A stretch of DNA of 34,048 nt from Ignavibacteria bacterium (GTDB taxonomy: Bacteria; Bacteroidota; Ignavibacteria; Ignavibacteriales; Ignavibacteriaceae), in the NCBI GenBank assembly GCA_030684555.1, contig JAUXVN010000093.1, positions 1-34,048 on the forward strand, read 5' to 3'. Position 1 is the first letter of the stretch; every line of letters begins with the position of its first letter. Below the pieces are notes generated by a model. That model saw only the letters and a program-made list of their open reading frames with translations, made no database searches and was not told the origin of the DNA. Shown piece after piece: positions 13,964 through 22,274 of the stretch. The translations under genes were made by a program, and so were the position numbers.

Positions 13964-16900
13964 ATGTTATTAACAAAATTTTCATTAAGAAGACAAATAA
14001 CACTGCTAATGTTTTATGCAGTTGTTATCGGGTTTAGTCTTTTTTCTTTTTCTCAATTGAAAATAGATTTTTTCCCCGATATACAATTCCCGATTGCGGG
14101 TGTTATTACAAACTATTCAGGTGTTGGTCCTGAAGATATAGAAAACCTGGTAACCCGACCGATTGAAGAAGCCGTATCATCAGTTAAGAATATTGAGAAG
14201 GTAAGTTCTCAATCATTTAAAGGCGGTTCAATAGTTACTCTTGAGTTCAAGTATGGTATAAATATGAATCAGGCTGAAGTTGATATAAGAAAAAATCTTG
14301 ATCTTATTCGTGACTTTCTTCCTCAAGATGCAACCGAGCCGTTAGTATTTGTGTTTGATCCATCTATGAGTCCTATCTTTTTCTTGAATTTAAGTTCTGA
14401 ATATTTGGGATCAGCGGAATTAAGAAGATTAGCTGAAGAAACAATTGAACCACTCCTCGAAAGAGTTGATGGAGTTGCTTCGGTGCAGACTCAGGGTGGT
14501 TTACAAAGACAAATAAATATAAATTTGAATCCAGTTCAACTTGCTGCATACGGACTTGCTCCGAACGATGTTGCTCAAGCTGTTCAATTCGGCAGTGGTC
14601 TGCTTCCCGGCGGAACGATAGAAACGAAGAACAAAAGCTATAATCTCCGTGTCTTCAGCGAGTTCCGCTCGTTAGATCAGATAAGAAACACAATAGTAAC
14701 AATGCGCGGAACGGAAACAATTTTAGTTAAAGATGTTGCACAGGTTGAAGATGCTTATAAGGAAAACGCTTCAGAAGTTCGTGCTGATTTTGGTGAAGGT
14801 GTACTTGTCTTCATTATGAAGCAATCAGATGCTAATACAGTATTAACATCAAGACGAATTCAAGAAGCACTCCCTGAAATAATGAATCGACTTCCGCAGG
14901 GTACAAAACTTACTAAGTTGTGGGATCAATCTGATTTTATAATGATTTCTATAAACAACTTAAGCAGTACTGCGCTCTATGCATTTATACTTGCCTTCAT
15001 TGTTATTTATATCTTCCTAAGAAATATTCGTGGAAGTTTAATAATGGGTATTTCAATTCCTTTGTCGGTGATCGTGACTTTTGCAGTTTTATATGCTACC
15101 AATTTAACTTTAAATATTATTTCAATGGCAGGGCTTGCACTTGCGATAGGAATGTTGGTAGATAACTCAATTGTTGTACTTGAAAATATTTACCGGCATC
15201 GTGAACTCGGAGAAAGTAAATTAGAATCTGCTGAGGTGGGTGCTACAGAAGTCGGAATGGCAATAACCGCATCAACACTGACTACAATTGCGGTATTCGT
15301 TCCGGTACTCTTTGTGCCGAATATTACAGGTCAATTATTTAAAGATTTGGTTCTTACAATCACGTTCAGTTTAATTGTCTCATTAATAGTAGCGCTGACC
15401 GTAGTGCCTGTTATGTCGGCAAATATTCTTCGGCTTGAGACAAAAAAGCCGGGTAAATTCTCAAGTAAGATTAAAGACAGAATAACAGCAGGGTTTGAAA
15501 AATTATCATTAAACTACAGCCGCATTTTAAACTGGTCGCTGTCTCACAAAAAGTCGGTATTGGGAATTGTAACTTTACTGTTAATAATATCACTTGGTCT
15601 TACTACAGTTCTCGGGGGGGAATTCTTACCCAAAAGTGATCAAGGATTTTTGAACTTTCTTATTGAATCTCCTTCGGGGACTCCGATTGAGGGAACACGC
15701 TTATACGCTTATCAAGTTGAGGATATAATTAAAGATGTTGTTCCTGAAGAGGCAATGGAATCAGTTGCTATCTTTTATGGCGAGCGGGAAGGGATTGGCG
15801 CTTTTGGTACTACTTCAAGTACGGTTGAAACTATAATCAAATTAAAACCAAAAGAACAAAGGTCAATGACGCAATTCCAAATCCAGGATTCTTTAAGAAC
15901 GAGATTAGATAATATTCCCGGTGTTACTTATTTCTTCCAGGAAGGAGCGACTTTTTCAACTGAAAAAGATATTGAAGTAAAAGTTGTCGGTTTTGATGTT
16001 GATGGTGCAAAAGCAATTGCAAATCAACTTAAAGAAAAATTTCAAAAGGTAGATGGATTTGTTGATGTATCATTAAACATAAAAGAAACTTCTCCCGAAC
16101 TTCAAGTTCATCTGAATAAGGATGTGATGAATGATCTTAAACTTTCACCGTTTGGAGTTGCCGGAAATATTTCAACAGCGATGCAGGGAAAAGTGGTCTC
16201 ACAATTCCGTGAGAAAGGTGATGAGTTCAATGTAAGAATTCAATATGATAAAAAATTTAGAAATCAAAAAGAGACTATCGAGAATTTACAGATTCCGCTT
16301 GCAACCGGAGAAATGGTTTCATTAAAGCAGATAGCTCAAATAAAAGAGGAAGAATCGACGCCAACAATTTTCCGTGAAAATCAAAGTCGTTATGTTTCTG
16401 TTGGAATAGCTCTTTCGGGAAAAGATTTATCTTCTGCTATCGTAGAAGTAAATAAAATTATAACACAAACACCAATTCCTTCTGAATATCAAGTGATACT
16501 TGGCGGAACAGCGGAAGATCAGCAAGAAGCTTTCTTTTATTTAATGCTTGCATTCATTGCCGCTATCCTTTTGGTTTATATGATAATGGCTGCTCAGTTT
16601 GAATCTTTTGTCGATCCGTTAATTATTATGTTTACGGTTCCACTTTCGATAATTGGTGTTTTTATATTTCTTTTTATTACCGGAACAAGTATCAGTGTTA
16701 TGGCTCTAGTCGGATTGGTAATGCTTGTTGGTATTGCCGTTAATAACGGTATAGTGTTGGTCGACTATATAAATCAACTTAAGAAACAAGGACTTGAATT
16801 AGTTGATGCCGTCAAACAAGGCTGCGCTGCAAGGCTTCGCCCGGTTTTGATGACAGCACTAACCACAATACTCGGTATGGTTCCGTTAGCCATGGAATTT

Positions 16901-17062
16901 GGCTCCGGCTCTGAAACCTGGACTCCCCTTGCCCGTGCTGTTATTGGCGGTTTAACAACAACAACAGTTTTAACTTTAATTGTTATTCCGATTATGTATA
17001 TCATCTTTGAGCGTTTAGAAGAAAAAGTTAAAATATTCTGGAAGAAAAGATTCAGTAATTAA
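13964..17062 (+). CDS. RND multidrug efflux transporter (AcrB-like inner-membrane pump)
   Basis: Proton-driven inner-membrane pump of 1032 aa, the full length for the AcrB/HAE class. It has TM1 near residue 12-30, a first periplasmic porter/docking region (35-330), TM2-TM6 (about 335-485), the connecting loop (MSANILRLETKKPG and onwards), TM7 (about 525-545), the second periplasmic region (550-855) and TM8-TM12 to the C-terminus. TM4 has MLVDNSIVVLENIYRH, where AcrB has the proton-relay Asp pair: here Asp-Asn, as in many Bacteroidota pumps. Porter motif SGVGPEDIENLVTRPIEEA is clear. It is the last gene of the operon and is followed by a strong terminator. Substrates are probably hydrophobic compounds; not readable from sequence. 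Confidence 0.95.
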   Translation: MLLTKFSLRRQITLLMFYAVVIGFSLFSFSQLKIDFFPDIQFPIAGVITNYSGVGPEDIENLVTRPIEEAVSSVKNIEKVSSQSFKGGSIVTLEFKYGINMNQAEVDIRKNLDLIRDFLPQDATEPLVFVFDPSMSPIFFLNLSSEYLGSAELRRLAEETIEPLLERVDGVASVQTQGGLQRQININLNPVQLAAYGLAPNDVAQAVQFGSGLLPGGTIETKNKSYNLRVFSEFRSLDQIRNTIVTMRGTETILVKDVAQVEDAYKENASEVRADFGEGVLVFIMKQSDANTVLTSRRIQEALPEIMNRLPQGTKLTKLWDQSDFIMISINNLSSTALYAFILAFIVIYIFLRNIRGSLIMGISIPLSVIVTFAVLYATNLTLNIISMAGLALAIGMLVDNSIVVLENIYRHRELGESKLESAEVGATEVGMAITASTLTTIAVFVPVLFVPNITGQLFKDLVLTITFSLIVSLIVALTVVPVMSANILRLETKKPGKFSSKIKDRITAGFEKLSLNYSRILNWSLSHKKSVLGIVTLLLIISLGLTTVLGGEFLPKSDQGFLNFLIESPSGTPIEGTRLYAYQVEDIIKDVVPEEAMESVAIFYGEREGIGAFGTTSSTVETIIKLKPKEQRSMTQFQIQDSLRTRLDNIPGVTYFFQEGATFSTEKDIEVKVVGFDVDGAKAIANQLKEKFQKVDGFVDVSLNIKETSPELQVHLNKDVMNDLKLSPFGVAGNISTAMQGKVVSQFREKGDEFNVRIQYDKKFRNQKETIENLQIPLATGEMVSLKQIAQIKEEESTPTIFRENQSRYVSVGIALSGKDLSSAIVEVNKIITQTPIPSEYQVILGGTAEDQQEAFFYLMLAFIAAILLVYMIMAAQFESFVDPLIIMFTVPLSIIGVFIFLFITGTSISVMALVGLVMLVGIAVNNGIVLVDYINQLKKQGLELVDAVKQGCAARLRPVLMTALTTILGMVPLAMEFGSGSETWTPLARAVIGGLTTTTVLTLIVIPIMYIIFERLEEKVKIFWKKRFSN

Positions 17063-17083
17063 CTTACGCACAATATTTATAAG

Positions 17084-17157
17084 ACTGTCTCAAAATAGCC
17101 CGACTTAGTTCTTTTCAAAAAAAAGAGAATTGCTATTTTGAGGCAGTTATTTTTTTT
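17084..17157 (+). terminator. Strong hairpin terminator after the RND operon
   Basis: The 16-base arms 17084-17099 (ACTGTCTCAAAATAGC) and 17132-17147 (GCTATTTTGAGGCAGT) pair with one T-G wobble, loop of 32 bases, followed by a run rich in T (17147-17157). This is a good intrinsic terminator 22 bases after the pump gene. The sequence also resembles insertion-sequence termini, so it could be a leftover of one. Confidence 0.7.
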
Positions 17158-17287
17158 AATAAATCAATCTTCATTACTTAACTATTTACACTATATTTAC
17201 GATAGTATGCTATAATTTGTTCAGATGGTTTTTTATCGGCATAACTAAAGATTCTTTTCATTCTATTTATAACAAAATTAAATATTT

Positions 17288-18781
17288 ATGGATAACGAAT
17301 TTTACAAACAACTCATTACTCAATCGCCTTTCGGATATGCTTATCACAAAATTATTTTAGATCAAGACGGGGCTCCTACAGACTATCTATTTTTAGAGAT
17401 TAATCCGGCATTTGAAAAGTTAACCGGACTTCACCATGAAAACGTAATTGATAAAAAAATTACCGAGGTTATTCCAACAATAAAAGAATCAGAATTTGAT
17501 TGGATCGGTTATTACGGGCATATTGCGTTGACAGGAGAAGAGAAGAATTTCGAACAGTTTTCTTCTCAATTGAATTGCTGGTATAAAGTTAATGTTTACT
17601 CACCGGAAAAATATTATTTTGTAACAATCTTTACAGATATAACTTCAGAAAAGAAACAACAAGAAAAATTTAGAGCACTTTTTGATGCAATGACCGAGAT
17701 GGTTGTGCTGCATGAAATTGTTTTTGATGATAATAATGAACCAATTAATTATCGAATAATTGATTGCAATACCGCATTCTCGCGAATCACCGGTATTGGA
17801 AGAGAAACAGTAAAAGGAAAATTAGCAACGGAAGTTTATCAAACCAATAAAGCTCCGTATATAGAAGAATATGCTAAAGTGGGCATTACAGGTAAGCCGT
17901 ATGAATTTTATACTTATTACCCCGCAATGGATAAACATTTTATGATATCGGTAGTCTCACCGGAAATCGGGCAGTTTGCGACAATTACCACCGACATTAC
18001 CGGTATTAAACAAACCGAAGAATTAATTCAGGCAAAAAATAAAGAACTTGAAAATTATCTTTATATTGCCTCACATGATTTACGTTCACCGTTGGTAAAT
18101 ATTCAGGGATTCAGCTCCCGCATCACAAAACAGATAGAAAGTTTACAGGCTCAATTCAAAGATTTAGATATTCCGGAGCAAAGTTTTGAAAAAATTTCAT
18201 CAATCCTTTGCACGGGAATTCCGAAATCGCTTTCATTTATTTTTGCGAATGTATCACAAATGGATACATTGATAAAAGGACTTTTAACTATTTCAAGAAC
18301 CGGAAGAGTTAAAATGGTAGTTCAACAAATTGATATGAATGAACTTATCAGAAAAGTTTTAAGTTCCTATAATTATCAAATTGAAGAAGCCAAAGCAATA
18401 ATTAATGTCTCTCAATTACCGCATTGCTTTGGAGATGTTAACTTATTAAATCAGTTATTTTCAAATCTCATTCATAATTCTCTAAAATATAGAAGACCGG
18501 AAACACCTATTGTTATAAATATAAAGGGTAATCAAAAAAACAAACGCGTCACCTACTCTATTGAAGATAATGGAATTGGAATTGATGAGATTAATCAAAT
18601 GAAAATTTGGGATGTTTTTTATCGGGTTAATCCACAAACAAATGAATCAGGAGATGGAATAGGATTAAACTTATCCGCTAAAATTGTTGAAAAACATAAA
18701 GGAAAAATTTGGGTAGAATCTATTCCCGGAAAAGGGAGTATATTTTATATCGAATTACTTGAAACTGAGTTTGCAGAATAA
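17288..18781 (+). CDS. Soluble PAS-PAS sensor histidine kinase
   Basis: Cytoplasmic kinase of 497 aa with no membrane segment. PAS 1 covers about residues 8-120 (FLEINPAFEKLTGLHHENVI) and PAS 2 about 130-250 (IDCNTAFSRITGIGRETVKG). HisKA follows with YIASHDLRSPLVNIQGFSSR and phospho-acceptor His263. HATPase begins about residue 365, with N box NLIHNSLKYR, D box DNGIGID and G2 box GDGIGLNLSAKIV. The HisKA type (HDLRSP) is the one found in phytochrome-like kinases. No receiver is attached; the next gene, 29 bases on, supplies one. ATG 17288 is the only sensible start. It probably senses a small molecule or redox state through PAS, but no ligand can be named. Confidence 0.92.
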   Translation: MDNEFYKQLITQSPFGYAYHKIILDQDGAPTDYLFLEINPAFEKLTGLHHENVIDKKITEVIPTIKESEFDWIGYYGHIALTGEEKNFEQFSSQLNCWYKVNVYSPEKYYFVTIFTDITSEKKQQEKFRALFDAMTEMVVLHEIVFDDNNEPINYRIIDCNTAFSRITGIGRETVKGKLATEVYQTNKAPYIEEYAKVGITGKPYEFYTYYPAMDKHFMISVVSPEIGQFATITTDITGIKQTEELIQAKNKELENYLYIASHDLRSPLVNIQGFSSRITKQIESLQAQFKDLDIPEQSFEKISSILCTGIPKSLSFIFANVSQMDTLIKGLLTISRTGRVKMVVQQIDMNELIRKVLSSYNYQIEEAKAIINVSQLPHCFGDVNLLNQLFSNLIHNSLKYRRPETPIVINIKGNQKNKRVTYSIEDNGIGIDEINQMKIWDVFYRVNPQTNESGDGIGLNLSAKIVEKHKGKIWVESIPGKGSIFYIELLETEFAE

Positions 18782-18810
18782 TTAACTTGCTGTTTAAAAC
18801 TGGGTATACT

Positions 18811-19242
18811 ATGAAAAATTATAAAGAGATTGTAATCCTGCTTACAGAGGATGATGATGGTCATGCGGATTTGATTAGAGAGGGTTTAGAAGACTCCGGT
18901 GTATGTAATAAAATAATTCGGTTTGTCGATGGACAGGAAATCTGGGAATTTTTACTCAAAGAGTCAGAAAAAGAGAATAAAGGAGAACTTCCGAATTATC
19001 TTCTTCTTCTTGATATAAATATGCCGAGATTAAATGGAGTAGAAGTTTTACGTAGAATGAAATCAAACGAAGAACTGAAGAAAATTCCCGTAATGATGCT
19101 GACTACCACCGATGATCCACGAGAAGTTGAAGAGTGTTATAAAATTGGATGCAATATATATATTACCAAACCGGTTGACTTCTTAAAATTTGCAGAGACA
19201 CTTAAAAGATTAGGACTTTTCGTTCAAGTAATAAAAATTTAG
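18811..19242 (+). CDS. Single-domain response regulator (Rcp1-like)
   Basis: Stand-alone receiver of 143 aa without output domain. Acidic pocket EDDD near residue 12, phospho-acceptor Asp68 in LLLLDINMPRLNG, the conserved Thr in MMLTTTDD and Lys in TKPVD. This form (long insertion between first helix and Asp strand, EVLRRMKSNEELKKIPVMML) is the Rcp1/CheY-like partner of phytochrome-type kinases, and the kinase before it is of the matching type. ATG 18811 is preferred over TTG 18787, because the receiver fold begins right after it. It likely passes phosphate on to the larger kinase or acts by protein contact. Confidence 0.92.
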   Translation: MKNYKEIVILLTEDDDGHADLIREGLEDSGVCNKIIRFVDGQEIWEFLLKESEKENKGELPNYLLLLDINMPRLNGVEVLRRMKSNEELKKIPVMMLTTTDDPREVEECYKIGCNIYITKPVDFLKFAETLKRLGLFVQVIKI

Positions 19243-19253
19243 GGGTGACCATT

Positions 19254-22157
19254 ATGAAAATCCTTATAGTGGAAGATGATTTTGGAATTACCGAATTAGT
19301 AAGTGAATCGCTATCAGAATTAGGGTATGAAACTACTACTGCTTTTTCTGGAATCAGCGCTATTGAAAGCATAAAGAATGATTCCCCCGAATTAATTCTT
19401 CTAGATTATTCCCTGCCAGACATGACCGCAAAAGAGTTAATCAATACTCTTTTAAAAAATGAGATTAAAGTTCCTATGTTTATTGTTTCAACCGGACAGG
19501 GAGATGAGAGAATTGCTGTTGAAATGATGAAACTTGGTGCGTACGATTATCTTACAAAAGATGCCGCTTTTTTTGTGCGTCTTCCGGAAGTAGTTTCAAG
19601 AGCCATTGAAGATTTAAATAGGAAAAGAAGAATAGCCGAAGTAGAAAAATCTCTTTTAGAAAGTGAAGAAAAACACCGGCTTCTATTTGAAACGATGACT
19701 CAGGGTGTTGTTTTTCAGGATGCTGAAGGTAAAATTCTTTTCGCAAATTCAGCAGCCGAACGAATCCTTGGTTTATCTATTGATCAATTACAGGGAAAAA
19801 AATCTATTGATCCGCGCTGGAAAGCAATTCATGAAGATGGTTCAGATTTCCCTGGTGAAACTCATCCGGTTATGGTTGCATTACAGACTGGCAAAAAAGT
19901 TAATAATGTGGTAATGGGTATTTATAATCCGTTTACTGAGAGCTATACTTACATATCAATAAATGCAGTTCCAATTTTTAGAAGTGGTGAAGAAAAACCG
20001 TATCAAGTATACGCAACTTTTGATGATATTACTGAACGTAAACATGCCGAAGATGCTTTGCGTTTAAGCGAAAAAAGAGCTCGACTTCAAAGAACAGCAA
20101 TAGCAAAATTAGTTTTCGACAAGGAAATGGTTGAAGTTGATGATAACGCCGCTTTTAATAACATAACCAGTCTTCTGGCTCATACGATTGAGGTGCAAAG
20201 GGTTGGTATTTGGGTGATTTCTGATGATAATTCTCAACTGGAATGTATTTCCCTCTATGAATATGATAAAGGGATTCATAGCTCTGGAATGGTATTAGAA
20301 ACAAACAAAATTTCAAAGTACATCGAAGCGCTATTAAAGGAAAGTAGAATTTCAATCGAAGATACAAAAACTGACCCGCGGACTGTGGAATTGATTGATG
20401 GTTATTTTGAAGTTCATTCAATTTCATCAATGCTTGATTCCGGTATTATGCAGAATGGTCTTCTTACAGGAGTTGTATGTTTAGAACATGTTGGAGCTGT
20501 AAGAAAATGGTACAGTGACGAAGAAGCTTTCGTTTCGACAGTTGCATCAATAGTTGCACAACTTTTTTCGTCAGTAAAGCAGAAGAGAATAAAAAACGCA
20601 CTGCGACAAAGTGAAAAAAGTTATAGAGGATTATTTAATTCTTTACAGCATGCGATTTATCTGCAAGATAAAAACGGTGTTTTTCTGGATGTTAATGATG
20701 GCGCGGTTAAAATGTATGGCTACTCGAGAGAGGAAATGATCGGGAAAACTCCTGAGTTTGTTGCTGCCCCAAATAAAAATAACTTCACAGAAGTGAGTAC
20801 TAAAATTCAGAAAGCATTTGAAGGGGAACCGCAGGAATTTGAATTTTGGGGAAAAAGAAAAAATGGAGAAATATTCCCCAAACGTGTTAATGTTTATAAA
20901 GGAACTTATCACGATAAAGATGTGATTATTGCAATAGCAGAAGAGATCACGCAAAGAAAAAAATCAGAAGAAGCTCTAAAAGCCAGTGAGGAAAAATATA
21001 GGAATCTCATAAATACAATGCCGAATGGATTTTATCGCTCAACTCCTAAAGGCTATTTTATTGATGCAAATTATGCATTAATTAATATGCTGGGTTATGA
21101 CAATTTGGAGGAACTTAAGAAAGTTAACATTCCTTTAGAGCTATATGTGCAATCTGAAGAAAGAGACGAAATTTTAGCTACTAATCCGGAGTTTGTTAAT
21201 GCAATTGAAAGCTACCGATTAAAAACTAAAGATGGACGAATTATTTGGTTAGAGGATAATGCCCGCTATGTGAGAGATGAAAACGATAATATATTATATC
21301 ACGAAGGAATTTGCCGCGATATTACCTTGCGAAAGAAAAACGAGACAGAGATTAAGAGGTATACAAGTGAACTGGAAACTCTAAACGAAGAACTCCGTTT
21401 TTCTAAATCAATTATTGAAGAAAACCTCAATGCAAGAAATCTTTTGGTTGATGAACTGGAAAAAATTAATGCAGAAAAGGATAAGTTCTTTTCAATTATT
21501 GCACATGACTTAAAAAGTCCATTTCATGCATTTCTTGGTTTGACGGGAATGATGGCTGAAAACATTTCAGAATTTTCTATTGATGAATTGGCTTCTTTGA
21601 GTAAAGAGATGAATTCAAAAGCGAATAATCTTTTTAAACTGCTTAAGAACTTATTAGAATGGGCAAGAATGCAGCGCGGCTCGATGGTTTTTAATCCCAC
21701 CCAAATAAATCTATCGAATCTATTGACCGAGGTTATTCATTCCTTATCAGCAAACGCAGTACAAAAGGATATTAAAATAATAAATAAAATTGAAAATGGA
21801 TTAATTTTAACTGCCGATGAGAATATGCTCAATTCCATTTCCCAAAACTTATTAAATAATGCAGTTAAGTTTACTAAACGCGGTGGTGAAATAGTAGTTG
21901 CGGCTTCGTATAATGATCCGGATAAATCAATTACTATTTCTGTTAAAGACTCCGGAGTTGGTATGACAGAGCAGTTGTTGAATAAACTTTTTAAAATTGA
22001 AGAAAAGGTTGGTCATCAAGGAACAGAGGGGGAAGAAAGCACCGGATTGGGGCTGCTCCTTTGTAAAGAGTTTGTTCAAAAACATGAGGGGAAAATATGG
22101 GCAGCAAGCGAACCAGAAAACGGGAGTACGTTTTTTGTCGAATTACCAATTCAGTGA
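19254..22157 (+). CDS. Receiver-PAS-GAF-PAS-PAS hybrid histidine kinase
   Basis: Soluble kinase of 967 aa beginning with a receiver domain (residues 1-125; EDD pocket, Asp51 in LILLDYSLPD, Lys in LTKDA). Then come PAS 1 (about 140-265, ending DDITERKHAEDAL), a GAF domain (about 280-440), PAS 2 (450-570), PAS 3 (575-700), a coiled coil (to about 740), HisKA with SIIAHDLKSPFHAFLGL (His751), and HATPase with NLLNNAVKF, DSGVGM and STGLGLLLCKEFV. ATG 19254 is chosen; AGGGGTG (19241-19247) is its ribosome site and overlaps the previous stop. A GTG at 19245 would add three residues. A receiver at the front of a kinase allows control by another kinase, so with the two genes before it this forms a probable phosphorelay. 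No DNA-binding output gene is in the cluster. Confidence 0.92.
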   Translation: MKILIVEDDFGITELVSESLSELGYETTTAFSGISAIESIKNDSPELILLDYSLPDMTAKELINTLLKNEIKVPMFIVSTGQGDERIAVEMMKLGAYDYLTKDAAFFVRLPEVVSRAIEDLNRKRRIAEVEKSLLESEEKHRLLFETMTQGVVFQDAEGKILFANSAAERILGLSIDQLQGKKSIDPRWKAIHEDGSDFPGETHPVMVALQTGKKVNNVVMGIYNPFTESYTYISINAVPIFRSGEEKPYQVYATFDDITERKHAEDALRLSEKRARLQRTAIAKLVFDKEMVEVDDNAAFNNITSLLAHTIEVQRVGIWVISDDNSQLECISLYEYDKGIHSSGMVLETNKISKYIEALLKESRISIEDTKTDPRTVELIDGYFEVHSISSMLDSGIMQNGLLTGVVCLEHVGAVRKWYSDEEAFVSTVASIVAQLFSSVKQKRIKNALRQSEKSYRGLFNSLQHAIYLQDKNGVFLDVNDGAVKMYGYSREEMIGKTPEFVAAPNKNNFTEVSTKIQKAFEGEPQEFEFWGKRKNGEIFPKRVNVYKGTYHDKDVIIAIAEEITQRKKSEEALKASEEKYRNLINTMPNGFYRSTPKGYFIDANYALINMLGYDNLEELKKVNIPLELYVQSEERDEILATNPEFVNAIESYRLKTKDGRIIWLEDNARYVRDENDNILYHEGICRDITLRKKNETEIKRYTSELETLNEELRFSKSIIEENLNARNLLVDELEKINAEKDKFFSIIAHDLKSPFHAFLGLTGMMAENISEFSIDELASLSKEMNSKANNLFKLLKNLLEWARMQRGSMVFNPTQINLSNLLTEVIHSLSANAVQKDIKIINKIENGLILTADENMLNSISQNLLNNAVKFTKRGGEIVVAASYNDPDKSITISVKDSGVGMTEQLLNKLFKIEEKVGHQGTEGEESTGLGLLLCKEFVQKHEGKIWAASEPENGSTFFVELPIQ

Positions 22158-22274
22158 GTCAGTACATAATAATTATTGTTAAAATTTAATAACCTGGATT
22201 TAATTACGCTTCCAAATATTTTAAAATAAATTACTGCTAAAATCCACAGTTACTATTTTCTTCATGGAGTTTAA

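Noticed and set aside
18787-18810. TTG start adding eight residues to the response regulator
   Set aside because: The receiver fold starts right after ATG 18811 and the extra residues have no role in the family.
20643-20954. 103-codon minus-strand frame inside the large kinase
   Set aside because: Mirror frame of the PAS 2 region; Phe- and Ser-rich with no start signal.
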